A DNA stretch of 64,000 nucleotides from Paenibacillus radicis (ex Gao et al. 2016) (GTDB taxonomy: Bacteria > Bacillota > Bacilli > Paenibacillales > Paenibacillaceae): the NCBI RefSeq assembly GCF_014641555.1, contig NZ_BMHY01000015.1:41398-105397 (forward strand). Direction: 5' to 3'. Under the pieces are notes generated by a model. That model saw only the letters and a list, made by a program, of their open reading frames with translations. It was not told the origin of the DNA and made no database searches. The number at the start of each line of letters is the position of its first letter. Position 1 is the stretch's first letter. Below, one piece after another: positions 52,345 to 61,745 of the stretch. Position numbers and translations under genes: made by a program.

Positions 52345-52390
52345 AAAGAGCTGTTCTCCTGTAAAACCACAGGAGAACAGCTCTTTTTTG
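52345..52390. terminator. Bidirectional terminator
   Basis: AAAAGAGCTGTTCTCCTGT / ACAGGAGAACAGCTCTTTT, a near perfect long stem between convergent genes. Confidence 0.95.
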
Positions 52391-52407
52391 CCTGCTAAGT
52401 CACTCCA

Positions 52408-54054
52408 TTAAGGTGCCGCTGTTATAATGAACTCTTCCCACTGGGACGCCGTATCCCGGTTCGCATAAAGGACGGAGCCCTGATTTTGGTCAGCGCTTAC
52501 ATATTTGTTGTTGGCTACCGCTTGGAGTGCCACTTTCCCGTTGCCGCGATCTATCCTGCGGAATTTCTCCCAGGCCTGGATCGAGGTTGCCCGCGCAACC
52601 AGCTGGGAATTCTCATCGATAACGGCCGTTACGTATCGATTGTTGGCTGCGGACAGAAGCGAGATCGTTCCGTCGGCATTGTTAATGACCGTGAACTTCT
52701 CCCAGCCTCCTACCGTCGGCCGGTTCGCAACAAGCGGACCAACACCTGCATTCTCTGCGCTCACATAGCTGTTGTTGGCCAGCGCCTGAATGCTGGAGGT
52801 GCTCGTTACCGGCGCAGGAGCTTGAGTCGAATATTTCTTAATGACATTGATCAGACCGGTATTCGGCTGGAAATAGGAAGTCTGGAACCTGTTCCACTTC
52901 GCAACGATCGTCGCGGCACTGTCGTTATAAATGTCTGGAATCGGGTTGTTATTGTTGTTGTAGTAGCCCCAATTGCCGCCACCTCTTACTTTATAGGACC
53001 AGTTGGACCACGAGGCGTTCAGCGCATTCAAGCCGCCCAGCCATTTCTCCCATAGATCAAGCTGGCCATAAGAGAATTCACCCGCATAGACCGGGACATT
53101 CCAAGCCGTTTGATATTGCGCCATCTTCGACAGCCAATTATCCATCATTGCATTGGTTACGCTCCAGTTGTCGTATTGGTCGAAATTGTAGTTATGCGTC
53201 TCATAGACAACGTTCGTCCAGCCGTAGGTGGACGGCGGCAGCGCCTGCTCCCAATCGAAGAATGCGGCAACCATAATGATATGATTAGGGTCCTTGGCCC
53301 GTACCGCTTTGTACAGACGATCGTAATAATCGAACTTCTTCTTAATTTGCGCAGCATTCTCGGCTGCGCCGTTCGATACGAGCGGTTCGTTCAGCAAATC
53401 GTAAGCGGCGATCGTCGGATTCCCGTTGTAGTAGGTTGCGATACGCTCCCAGATTTGCACAGTGCGGTCCTGATAAGTTGTATTCGTCCACAGCTGATTC
53501 GAGTTCGAGATGCCGCAAGAATGCCATGGACAGGCTCCCCCTTGTACGCCATGGAAATCGATAATGACGTAAATATTCCGCTGCGCGCTTTCTGCGACGA
53601 GCCAATTCAGCTCTCGGAAGGAGACCGAGTCGGGCTTCATTGTGCCGTCCGGGTTCATGAAATCCTCCCAATAGATCGGCACCCGTACCGAGTTCAGCCC
53701 CATGCTCTTAATGTTGTCGAGGTCACTCGCCTGAATCCAAATGTCCTGATAGCTGTTTTGCAGATTATGATTGCCGTCTGTACCAAACCGGTTCCACAGC
53801 GTTTGCGTCAGCGTATACTGGTCCGGCGTATTCATCGGCGACATCCACTCTTCCTGGAGCAGCCATCCGCCGAGATTCGGCCCGCGCAAATTCACGATAG
53901 CCCCGGTACCGGAGTTGTTGCGAATCACTTTACCGCTCGTTTTTAAGAAATCGGAAGGTCCAAACGCCGCTTCGACGGTCGCCGGCTTCGGAGTTATTAC
54001 GATTAAGCTAAGCAGCACAACAAATGACATCGTGAGCAGGAACATTCTTTTCAT
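52408..54054 (-). CDS. Secreted GH5 glycosidase with C-terminal fascin-like domain
   Basis: 548 residues. Sec signal peptide ending near VEAAFG. The GH5 TIM barrel starts LRGPNLGGWLLQEEWMSP; acid/base Glu is in YDLLNEPLV (about 222) and nucleophile Glu in VYAGEFSYG (about 326). From about residue 410 there is a beta-trefoil fascin-like region with three units of the type ANNSYVSAENAG, ANNRYVTAVIDE and ANNKYVSADQNQ that likely binds carbohydrate. GH5 enzymes cut beta-1,4- or beta-1,3-linked glucans and mannans. AGAGGA before the ATG run supports the start at 54054. Third in line of the 52-63 kb glycan locus. Confidence 0.9.
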   Translation of the reverse strand: MKRMFLLTMSFVVLLSLIVITPKPATVEAAFGPSDFLKTSGKVIRNNSGTGAIVNLRGPNLGGWLLQEEWMSPMNTPDQYTLTQTLWNRFGTDGNHNLQNSYQDIWIQASDLDNIKSMGLNSVRVPIYWEDFMNPDGTMKPDSVSFRELNWLVAESAQRNIYVIIDFHGVQGGACPWHSCGISNSNQLWTNTTYQDRTVQIWERIATYYNGNPTIAAYDLLNEPLVSNGAAENAAQIKKKFDYYDRLYKAVRAKDPNHIIMVAAFFDWEQALPPSTYGWTNVVYETHNYNFDQYDNWSVTNAMMDNWLSKMAQYQTAWNVPVYAGEFSYGQLDLWEKWLGGLNALNASWSNWSYKVRGGGNWGYYNNNNNPIPDIYNDSAATIVAKWNRFQTSYFQPNTGLINVIKKYSTQAPAPVTSTSSIQALANNSYVSAENAGVGPLVANRPTVGGWEKFTVINNADGTISLLSAANNRYVTAVIDENSQLVARATSIQAWEKFRRIDRGNGKVALQAVANNKYVSADQNQGSVLYANRDTASQWEEFIITAAP

Positions 54055-54099
54055 CATCATCCATCCTCTCATTTTTATATGCATTGGAGTTTCGTCTGA

Positions 54100-54237
54100 C
54101 TGACTTCAGGCTTTGCCGTTCAGTACGCAAATAAAGCGATTGAAGCGAAAGGCGTAATCTGGAGTAAGCAACTGGACTTCCAGGTGCAGGGAGCAGACTC
54201 CCACTATGAGTTCGCAACACCTCCATCTCGAATGTAA
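54100..54237 (+). pseudogene. Possible 3' remnant of an unknown gene
   Basis: A 45-codon frame without a usable start ends at TAA (54235). Its translation (AVQYANKAIEAKGVIWSKQL, then DFQVQGADSHYEFATPPSRM) has the composition of a real protein. It is antisense to all neighbours and upstream sequence is out of frame, so it may be what remains of a deleted gene. I cannot name the family. Confidence 0.35.
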
Positions 54238-54410
54238 TCGGTTTCATAAATCATTGTCTTTGATCTCTTACTATGAAAAGCTCATATATAGAATAAGAGC
54301 TTATCACCGTGCGAAATGTCTGTTATCGAAACCTTATGTAGAATTCTATCAGGTAGACTGTAATAGAATCAAAAATGAAATCGAATTCATTTTTATTATA
54401 CCAAAAATGG

Positions 54411-54444
54411 AAAAAAAACGCAATCCGGCATTTTGCTGCCGGAT
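54411..54444 (-). terminator. Terminator of the 54476-56068 gene
   Basis: On the minus strand ATCCGGC / GCCGGAT followed by TGCG and eight T. Confidence 0.85.
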
Positions 54445-54475
54445 CACCTTCTTTTCTCGCGCGCATTGCCTTCTA

Positions 54476-56068
54476 TTACCGGTCGTTATACCGGTCAAAT
54501 GCTGCTTTCTGAATCGCGATCGCCCGGTTTACGCCAAGCTCCTTCAGCTGCGCTGTGTAGCCTTCGAAGGCATCAAGCGGCTCGATGCCCAAAATGATTT
54601 TCAGCGACATCTCATCTACCATTGTCGTTACATCCTGCATAATGGCCGAGAACTCCGCGCTCTCCTTCTCGCTCTTCTGGACAGGCGGAAGATTATGCTT
54701 GTCCGCATCGGTATCGGCCCATAACGTAATGGCCTGCTTCTGCTCAGGCAGCGAGTAATATTGCTCGATATACCGTTTATCCTGTACAAATGGACCGAAG
54801 TAACTGGCTCTCGTATACATCGCTAAAGCTTGAGAAGGCGCCAGCTTATCGGGGTTTGCCAGGATGAGATCGGTATAGGCCGGATAGCCGTCGACCATCT
54901 TATAGCTCGTCCCTTCGATGCCGAAGTTGAACAGCATATGACCTTCTTCCCCATAGCCGTAATCCAGCAGCCTCACCGCTTCCTCGACATGCTCGCTCTT
55001 GGCCGAGATGGCAACACCGCCGCTGCTCATATACGAATGGACGCGCTGGCCAAACTTTGGCTTCTCGCCCCTGTGCAGCACCGGATACGGAGCCGGTACG
55101 AATCTGGCATTAGGGTCCTTGGCCTGCATAATCGGCTGCCAGGTACCGATGCCCGCACCGGCGTTCCAGATGCTGGCACCGGATCTGCCCGACAGCATGC
55201 TGGCATCCAGCGTTTTGGTATCCACCGTCGCCATGTTGATATCGATCAGTCCTTCTGCGTACCATTGGCGGAACAAAGCGAGAAACTGCTTATAGCCGGG
55301 CTCGATAGGTCCGTACTTCACCTCGCCATCGTCCGTATAAAACCCTTTCTTAATGCCATAAGCGCCGATGAAGCTGCCGCTTTCAACGCCAAACAGCACG
55401 TACGGAACGCCAAGAAACGTCAGCGGAGCAATGACTCCTTTTTTCTCTTTAAACGCTTTCAAAACCGTATGCCATTCATCTATCGTTGTCGGAACCTCCA
55501 AACCCAGCTCGTCGAGCCAGTCCTTGCGGATAATGGGACCCTGATAGGTACGAAGCGTATCGTCATTCTGAATAAATGGAAAGACATAATAGCTGCCGTC
55601 GTCGGTCTTAATCTGCTTATCGATCTCGGGATGCGCTTTCAAATAAGCTTTCAGATTAGGCGCATAGCGGTCAATGGCATCGTTAAGCCGCAGCAAATAG
55701 CCGTCGGAAATCGCTTTAGCCGGACCGCCGGGAAAATTCGACCATTCATATTCAATCATATCCGGCAGCTCGCCTGAAGCGAGCAGCACATTGATCACTT
55801 CCTGCGCTTGATTAGCGGGCGGCTGAATAAATTCCAGCTGCACGCCCGTCCGTTTCTGCCATTCCTTGAAGAAAGGTACGTCCTGGAAGCTCGGCTTTAC
55901 GCTCGCCGCATTGCCGTTGAGCTCCGCCCAATAAGTGAGCTTATATCCCGTATCCCCTGATAGCTCCGCCGAACGGGAAGATCCGCTTTGACCGCAAGCG
56001 CCGGCAAGGAGAACAGTTGCCAGCAGAGCCGGCAGGAGCACCGCTATTTTTCGCCTCATCCTCTTCAT
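54476..56068 (-). CDS. Sugar ABC substrate-binding lipoprotein (LplA-like), copy 2
   Basis: 530 residues. Lipobox LAGAC near residue 24, then a large SBP_bac_1 fold: KLTYWAELNGN, VLLASGELPDMIEYEW, FPGGPAKAISDGYLLRLNDAIDRYAPN, GPIIRKDWLDELGLEVPTTIDEW and PEQKQAITLWADTD. Nearly every landmark recurs in the protein at 61746-63380. The C-terminal ends are also alike (DRAIEIQKAALERYNNR versus NRAIAIQKAAFDRYNDR). It has no permease next to it. GGGGGC before the tandem ATGs favours 56068. Confidence 0.9.
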   Translation of the reverse strand: MKRMRRKIAVLLPALLATVLLAGACGQSGSSRSAELSGDTGYKLTYWAELNGNAASVKPSFQDVPFFKEWQKRTGVQLEFIQPPANQAQEVINVLLASGELPDMIEYEWSNFPGGPAKAISDGYLLRLNDAIDRYAPNLKAYLKAHPEIDKQIKTDDGSYYVFPFIQNDDTLRTYQGPIIRKDWLDELGLEVPTTIDEWHTVLKAFKEKKGVIAPLTFLGVPYVLFGVESGSFIGAYGIKKGFYTDDGEVKYGPIEPGYKQFLALFRQWYAEGLIDINMATVDTKTLDASMLSGRSGASIWNAGAGIGTWQPIMQAKDPNARFVPAPYPVLHRGEKPKFGQRVHSYMSSGGVAISAKSEHVEEAVRLLDYGYGEEGHMLFNFGIEGTSYKMVDGYPAYTDLILANPDKLAPSQALAMYTRASYFGPFVQDKRYIEQYYSLPEQKQAITLWADTDADKHNLPPVQKSEKESAEFSAIMQDVTTMVDEMSLKIILGIEPLDAFEGYTAQLKELGVNRAIAIQKAAFDRYNDR

Positions 56069-56091
56069 CATCAATGCCCCCAGCATTCAGA

Positions 56092-58449
56092 TCAGATCAT
56101 TTCTTTATATTTACCAGGCGTTATACCCTCGAATTTTTTGAATACGCGAATGAAGGTGGCAGCCTCATTGTAGCCGACCTGCTTGGCAATGTCGGAAATC
56201 GAGCTCTGCTTGCAGCGAATGAGCTCTTTCGCCTGTTCGATCCGGAACTTATGGATATAATCAAGCAACCCCTCGCCGATCTGGCTTTTGAACAGCTTCG
56301 ACAAATAGCTGCCCTTCAGATCGAACCGCTCGCCAATCATGTTGACGTTCAGATTCGGGTCGCGGTACTCCTCCTCGATATAACGGACGACATCTTGAGC
56401 AAGTCCGCGAAGCGACTCCGCCCGCTCCTGTGTCATATGGCTTTCGTTGCGGGCTGCCGCAAAGACGCAAACCTCTCCAAGCAGCTGTTGAAGCTCCGTT
56501 TGCATCTCCTGAATCGTATCGCAAGCCAATATCTTTTCCATCCAGAGCGGATTGTCGCCAAGCAGACTGCTTTCTCCGTCACCCAGCTCATTAATCGCCT
56601 TCGCCATCGTGCCGACAAGATTGAAGATGAGCGTCTTCGCAAGCGTCAGCGACATAATCGGCTGGGCGAAATTTCGCTGCATAATGTCGTTCATGTAATA
56701 GGAGGCTTGGGCGAAATCGCCGGCCTTGATGAAATTAATCATCTGCTGCTCCACCTGCAGCGGATAGTAATAGCCGGATTGTACGGCTTCACCGTTGTCG
56801 AACCGAATATCATCGTAATGGATGATGCCTTTTTTGCCCAGCACCATTTTATACTCCATCGCATCGACAGCCTCCTGATACGCCTCCGCAATTCCCGGCA
56901 GCGAAGTGTGCGTGCCGCTAATAGAAACGGTCAAATCCATTTGGAAACGCATCAGGAAACGCTGTGCCTCGGAGGCGATTTGCTGCAGCTCGTCTTTACG
57001 GCCGCCTGCATCCGCTTCCGATAAATTAACGATGCAGGCCATCATATCGTCGATTTCGGCTACATAGCCGTAATGACCCTGCTGCCCCGACAGCTCTTCA
57101 ACCACATTCGTAATGATGAATTGAAGCAGCTTCATCTTCGCGCCTCCGTCCAGCCCCGGCAGCTCGGAGGAGATGCTCTCACCATTCTCCACTGCAAACA
57201 AAATGACAGCGAACTGATCAGATTGCAGCTCAATGCCGAAGGATTGGAACGCCTCTTCGTAAGGCACCAGCGTATCGACCCTGCCCTTCAACAGCCGGTT
57301 GAACATATTGGAGCGAAGCGCATGCTGATGAATCTTCAGCTCCGTCGCAATTTGCTCCTTCTCGCTTCGGGTTCTCGTAATTGCACGTTCGATAAAGCTC
57401 AGCTCATTCCACTCCACCCGCTCCTCCTGCGCGCTTCGGTCCATGAGCGATTGCACGATTTGCTTAATCGGCGAGTAATTGCGGCGCATGAAAAACCATG
57501 TCAGCACAACAGCGCCGAGAATGCTGATAACAATGCTGATATAAGTAAATTTGCGGACATACTCTGCTTTCTGCCAGTAGATATTGCTAGGTATGACGAG
57601 CATATATTTCAAATCCGATACAGCCGATGACATATAGAACAATTCCAGATCGCCATCCGTTTCGGAAGCGGATGCCTGGCTTATTCCATTCAAATGATTT
57701 TGCAGCAGACGGGTGATCTCTTCTGTAACCGGCTTATTGGACAATAGCACCTCGTTATCTGCATTAAGAACCAGCGCTTGGCCGCCGCTGAAGCCGGAAA
57801 TGTTCTCGATGGCTGCGCTGAAACGGACCGTATCCGCCATTACGACAACGGTGCCGGTCTCCTGTCCGCTGAGGTCCTTGGGCAAATGCGTAATATACGC
57901 GATAGACTGCTTCGTATCGGGGGCATCCCCTCTTGGCAGCAGCGTAAACCGGTTGCTCGCCGACTTGCGGATCGTGTCGAGCCATCCTTCGTACGTCATG
58001 GTCCCCGTCTGGTGAATCGTCTGAAAAGCGGTCGGCAAGTCTCTGACGTTGCCCGGACGCAAGATGGAAGCTCCCTGTTCCCAAGCGACATAGAACTCGT
58101 CTATCGACGCGTAGGACGTTTTGTACGTACGGAATTCTTTCACCAATTGATAGGCGCCAAACTGAGCCTCGCTAGGCTTGCCCGTAGAATTAATCAATGA
58201 CTGCAGCTTGGAGTTCCAGGTGAGCTCCATGTTTAACCGTTTCATCAGATCGATCTGATTGTCGATCGTGTACCGCACCTGCTTCAGCAAAGAATCGTTG
58301 GCGCGATGAATTTCGCTTTTGAGTGCCATGCTGGATTGCGAATAAATGATCAGGCTGATTATAATCGGCACGATTAAAACCGCCGAATAGGAAATGAGCC
58401 ATGTAAACACGATGCTTTTACGCTTGTTCCATAAAGAAGTCAGATTCAA
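56092..58449 (-). CDS. Membrane-bound AraC regulator (YesN/YtdP type)
   Basis: 785 residues. Membrane helix near 13-35, extracellular sensor region (about 40-290), second helix (about 292-312), cytoplasmic middle region and a C-terminal AraC helix-turn-helix (about 685-785: VNMIGERFDLKGSYLSKLFKSQIG and SISDIAKQVGYNEAATFIRVFKKFEGITPGKYKEM). Such proteins sense extracellular sugars and switch on neighbouring transport and glycosidase genes. GAGGAG before the TTG start. It lies between GH88 and the second SBP and is the likely regulator of the whole locus. Confidence 0.9.
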   Translation of the reverse strand: MNLTSLWNKRKSIVFTWLISYSAVLIVPIIISLIIYSQSSMALKSEIHRANDSLLKQVRYTIDNQIDLMKRLNMELTWNSKLQSLINSTGKPSEAQFGAYQLVKEFRTYKTSYASIDEFYVAWEQGASILRPGNVRDLPTAFQTIHQTGTMTYEGWLDTIRKSASNRFTLLPRGDAPDTKQSIAYITHLPKDLSGQETGTVVVMADTVRFSAAIENISGFSGGQALVLNADNEVLLSNKPVTEEITRLLQNHLNGISQASASETDGDLELFYMSSAVSDLKYMLVIPSNIYWQKAEYVRKFTYISIVISILGAVVLTWFFMRRNYSPIKQIVQSLMDRSAQEERVEWNELSFIERAITRTRSEKEQIATELKIHQHALRSNMFNRLLKGRVDTLVPYEEAFQSFGIELQSDQFAVILFAVENGESISSELPGLDGGAKMKLLQFIITNVVEELSGQQGHYGYVAEIDDMMACIVNLSEADAGGRKDELQQIASEAQRFLMRFQMDLTVSISGTHTSLPGIAEAYQEAVDAMEYKMVLGKKGIIHYDDIRFDNGEAVQSGYYYPLQVEQQMINFIKAGDFAQASYYMNDIMQRNFAQPIMSLTLAKTLIFNLVGTMAKAINELGDGESSLLGDNPLWMEKILACDTIQEMQTELQQLLGEVCVFAAARNESHMTQERAESLRGLAQDVVRYIEEEYRDPNLNVNMIGERFDLKGSYLSKLFKSQIGEGLLDYIHKFRIEQAKELIRCKQSSISDIAKQVGYNEAATFIRVFKKFEGITPGKYKEMI

Positions 58450-58601
58450 CTATATCTCCTCGTTTACATAAAATCATCCCAGTTGGACTGGCTTGCAGAA
58501 TCCTATTATAGCGCTATCATTTCATGAAATGGAATGGGCAAAAGTTTCAATCGGATTGACAATATGATCGTTTGGTCCTGTAAAACCCGCATAAGAGCAG
58601 C

Positions 58602-58638
58602 AAAAACAGCCCGAACGGCGTATTCCGCTCAGGCTGTT
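58602..58638 (-). terminator. Terminator of the GH88-permease operon
   Basis: On the minus strand AACAGCC / GGCTGTT with an inner imperfect stem, followed by TTTTTGC. Confidence 0.8.
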
Positions 58639-58664
58639 ATTATTATGGATGAATAGGGCGGCAA

Positions 58665-59789
58665 TTAGAAAATACGATGCTTCCAGCCGTTCAGCTTGGC
58701 GATCGCCTCGACGAAAAAGTAGTCGCCGTAGATGAGCGAGACGTCGACGTTTTGCCCCGCCGGCTTATGTCCCGTGCCGTGAAGCAGCATCGCCTCATGG
58801 CTGTCATCGTCCCATGTCGCATAATGATCATGCAGCGATTGCAGGATGCGCTCCGCCGCTTGTTTGTACACCCGGCCTTCCTTCTCCGGAAGCAGCTCAG
58901 CCAGCTCCAGCATGCCGGAGGCAGCAATGGCGCCTGCCGACGTATCACGCGGCTCATTGTCCAGCTGTACATCGGCGCGGAAATCCCAATGCGGCACATT
59001 ATCCTCCGGCAAATTCGCTACAAAATAATGAGCGACGCGCTGCGCAGCCCGCAGATAGGAGCGGTCCGCCGTATAGCGGAACGTATTCGCCATGCCATAC
59101 AGCGCCCAAGCCGCTCCCCGGCTCCAGCCGGAATCCGGCGCGGCGCCTTGACCGCCCCGCGTCTCGTCATACAATCCCGTATGAGGGTCGAAGCAGACGA
59201 TATGGTTGACCGAGCCATCCTCGCGGATAAAATAACGTAAAACGGTATCGGCATGCGCTCTGGCTATTTGCTCAAAGCGCGGGTCTCCGCTTTGGCGGGT
59301 CGCCCAGAAGAGCAGCGACAGGTTCATCGCGGTATCGATAATCGACCAGCCATGCATATCGCTGTTCCAGGCCCGGATAAAACGGCCATTCAGGTTAAAA
59401 CGGCCCGCCAGGAAATTCGCAGCGAACAACGCGCGGCGCTCCGCGTCCGCATCCCCTGTCAGCTGATATTTAAATACCGCGGTCGGAAGGAAATGAAAGC
59501 CGACATCATGGTCGAATGAGTTTTTTTCGATCATTTGCCTCTCCAGCCGCTCATCCCAGCTCCAAGCTGAGGTTTTGTACTTTTCCTCTCCGGTCATCTC
59601 ATGCGCGATCCACAGAATGCCCGGCCAGAAGCCGCTCGTCCACCAATCGACGCGCTGATCATCGTATTTGCCGTCCGCTCCTGCCACATGCGGCGACTTG
59701 CCGCCGATGCTTTCATGCATGACGCTTAATTTCGCTTCAATGCGCTTCCATATCGCTTGTGCATCCAAAGATTGATTTACTGCTTGCAT
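58665..59789 (-). CDS. GH88 unsaturated glucuronyl hydrolase
   Basis: 374 residues without signal peptide, so cytoplasmic. GH88 (alpha/alpha)6 barrel: VDWWTSGFWPGILW (about residue 48), FDHDVGFHF with the first Asp near 94, IIDTAMNL with the second catalytic Asp near 151, SGWSRGAAWALYG, DTSAGAIAASGMLEL and C-terminal YGDYFFVEAIAKLNG. It hydrates the double bond of unsaturated glucuronyl or galacturonyl oligosaccharides left by polysaccharide lyases. The lyase itself is not in this window. It is transcribed with the LplB/LplC-type permeases, whose cargo it likely processes. Confidence 0.9.
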   Translation of the reverse strand: MQAVNQSLDAQAIWKRIEAKLSVMHESIGGKSPHVAGADGKYDDQRVDWWTSGFWPGILWIAHEMTGEEKYKTSAWSWDERLERQMIEKNSFDHDVGFHFLPTAVFKYQLTGDADAERRALFAANFLAGRFNLNGRFIRAWNSDMHGWSIIDTAMNLSLLFWATRQSGDPRFEQIARAHADTVLRYFIREDGSVNHIVCFDPHTGLYDETRGGQGAAPDSGWSRGAAWALYGMANTFRYTADRSYLRAAQRVAHYFVANLPEDNVPHWDFRADVQLDNEPRDTSAGAIAASGMLELAELLPEKEGRVYKQAAERILQSLHDHYATWDDDSHEAMLLHGTGHKPAGQNVDVSLIYGDYFFVEAIAKLNGWKHRIF

Positions 59790-59842
59790 CCGTAAAAGCC
59801 CCTCTCTGTCGTTTGCTTCGATTAGACTTTAACCTCTAGCTG

Positions 59843-60724
59843 TTAGCCTTTCAGAGAACCTACCATTACGCCTTTCACGAAAAACCGTTGAACGAACGGA
59901 TAGACGCAAAGAATCGGAACAGTTGCAACCATAATGGTTGCGTATTTAATCGTTTCGCCAATCTGGTGCCTGTCTCCTGCACTGGCACCTGCCGACATGC
60001 TGTCTGTCGAGTTGGCAATCAATATTTCACGCAGGACGAGCTGCAGCGGGAAGAGCTCCCGGCTGCGGATAAATACCGAGGCGTAAAACCAGCCATTCCA
60101 TTTGTCTACTGCATAGTAGAGGATCATAACGGCGATAACGGGCATGGAAAGCGGAATAATGATGCGGAACAAAATCGTGAAATGGTTCGCCCCGTCGATT
60201 TTGGCCGATTCCTCCAGACTGTCCGGTACGCCCATAAAAGCTGTACGCATAATGATCAGGTTAAACGTGCTGATCGAGAACGGAAGAATCGTCGACCAGA
60301 GGGAGTCCAGCAGTCCGACCCCTTTCACAACGAGATAGAGCGGAATCAGCCCGCCGCTGAAAAACATCGTAAATACGATAAAGATCATAAACGCATTGTT
60401 CCACAGCACATTTTTACGGGACAGGACGTACGCGCCAAGCGACGTCATGAACAAATTGACCATAAGGCCAAACACAACGATAAACAGCGTATTGCGATAG
60501 CCGATCGCGATGCCCGGATTTTCTAGCACACTTTTATAGGCGCCAAGATCGAACCCCAGCGGCTTCCACAGCACGCCTTTATGCCCCACCAATTGACCTG
60601 CGTCGCTGAACGATGCGAACAACACATACAGCAATGGGTACAGCGTCACGACAACGAGGAAAATGAGGACGGCATAGATCGCGGTATCAAACACTTTGTC
60701 TCCAATAGTTGACTCTTTTCTCAT
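59843..60724 (-). CDS. Sugar ABC permease, LplC/YtcP-like
   Basis: About 293 residues, six helices, of the subfamily opening TAIYAVLIFLVVVTLYPLLYVLFASFSDAG and ending VQRFFVKGVMVGSLKG. The EAA loop is PDSLEESAKIDGANHFTILFRIIIPLSMP. GAGGTGA before the ATG at 60724 sets the start. It pairs with the permease upstream, from which it is separated by about ten bases. Confidence 0.95.
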   Translation of the reverse strand: MRKESTIGDKVFDTAIYAVLIFLVVVTLYPLLYVLFASFSDAGQLVGHKGVLWKPLGFDLGAYKSVLENPGIAIGYRNTLFIVVFGLMVNLFMTSLGAYVLSRKNVLWNNAFMIFIVFTMFFSGGLIPLYLVVKGVGLLDSLWSTILPFSISTFNLIIMRTAFMGVPDSLEESAKIDGANHFTILFRIIIPLSMPVIAVMILYYAVDKWNGWFYASVFIRSRELFPLQLVLREILIANSTDSMSAGASAGDRHQIGETIKYATIMVATVPILCVYPFVQRFFVKGVMVGSLKG

Positions 60725-60734
60725 CTGCTTCACC

Positions 60735-61685
60735 TCACCATAAACTGCTTTTGTTAACTTTGCGACTCACATAGTTGGCCGTAATCAACAACACCAGGTT
60801 GATGACCGAGTTGAACAGCCCAACGGCCGAGCTGTAGCTCCAGCCAAACTCCAGAAGGCCTTTGCGGTATACGAACGACGAAATAACGTCGGCGGTTTCG
60901 TAAGTAACGGGATTGTACAGCAGAATGATTTTTTCAAAACCGACATTCAGCAAATTGCCCATCCGCAAGATCAGCATAATGGCGATCGTCGGCATAATGC
61001 CGGGCAGCGTAATGTGGAAAATTTGCTTCAGCCTGCTTGCGCCGTCCATGCGGGCGGCCTCATACTGCTCTAAGTCAATGCTCATCAGTGCGGCAATGTA
61101 AATGATCGATTCCCAGCCGATACGCTGCCAGATTTCCGATAAAATATAGATCGGCCGGAACAGCTCCGGCTTCTGCAGCATGGCTTGGCCGTCGTAGCCG
61201 AATAGCATGAACAACCGGTTAATAACGCCATCCGCATTGGTGAAATCCGTAATGATGCCGCAAATGACGACAAGTGAAATAAAATACGGCATATAAGTAA
61301 TCGTTTGCGCCACGCGCTTGAATGCCTTGCTGCGCACCTCATTGATCAGCAGCGCTAATATAATTGGAGCCGGAAACTCGAACAGCAGTGAATATAAGCT
61401 GATAATCAGCGTGTTTTTCAATATACGGACAAAGTAATAGCTGTTGAAAAAGTCATTAAAATGTTTGAGTCCTACCCAATCGCTGCCGAGTATTCCCTTC
61501 ATCGGCGTATATTCCTTAAATGCAATCAGCGCTCCGTACATGGGCGCATAATGGAAGACGATGTAATAGGCAACGACCGGAATCATCATCAAGTACAAGT
61601 ATTTATTCATCATAAGGTCGCGAATGAAACGGCTTTTTCCCGTTTTTCCGGTCTTTCCGCTTTTCAGCGCCTGCGCGTTTGCCAT
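60735..61685 (-). CDS. Sugar ABC permease, LplB-like
   Basis: About 316 residues, six helices: YYIVFHYAPMYGALIAFKEYTPMKGILGSDWVGLKHF, EAA loop QYEAARMDGASRLKQIFHITLPGIMP and a C-terminal VGLFNSVINLVLLITANYVSRKV. These features are those of LplB. GGAGGTGA before the ATG at 61685 decides the start. It follows the SBP gene (63380-61746) by 60 bases. Confidence 0.95.
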   Translation of the reverse strand: MANAQALKSGKTGKTGKSRFIRDLMMNKYLYLMMIPVVAYYIVFHYAPMYGALIAFKEYTPMKGILGSDWVGLKHFNDFFNSYYFVRILKNTLIISLYSLLFEFPAPIILALLINEVRSKAFKRVAQTITYMPYFISLVVICGIITDFTNADGVINRLFMLFGYDGQAMLQKPELFRPIYILSEIWQRIGWESIIYIAALMSIDLEQYEAARMDGASRLKQIFHITLPGIMPTIAIMLILRMGNLLNVGFEKIILLYNPVTYETADVISSFVYRKGLLEFGWSYSSAVGLFNSVINLVLLITANYVSRKVNKSSLW

Positions 61686-61745
61686 GAAGCTGCTCACCTC
61701 CACCCAAATTGGAGGAGAGAAGGCGAAGCCCTCTCCCCGCTTTGT

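Larger units (their letters stand above)
54085..54475. other. Spacer with gene remnant and terminator
   Basis: About 390 bases between the GH5 and SBP genes. It contains a protein-like open stretch on the plus strand (54100-54237), an AT-rich region and the terminator at 54411-54444. No complete gene. Confidence 0.6.

Noticed and set aside
54830..55777. 315-codon plus-strand frame inside the sugar-binding lipoprotein
   Set aside because: Shadow of the real gene on the minus strand; composition is that of reverse-complemented coding sequence.
56017..57024. 335-codon plus-strand frame across the membrane AraC gene
   Set aside because: Antisense to a regulator with clear helix-turn-helix motifs; no independent evidence.
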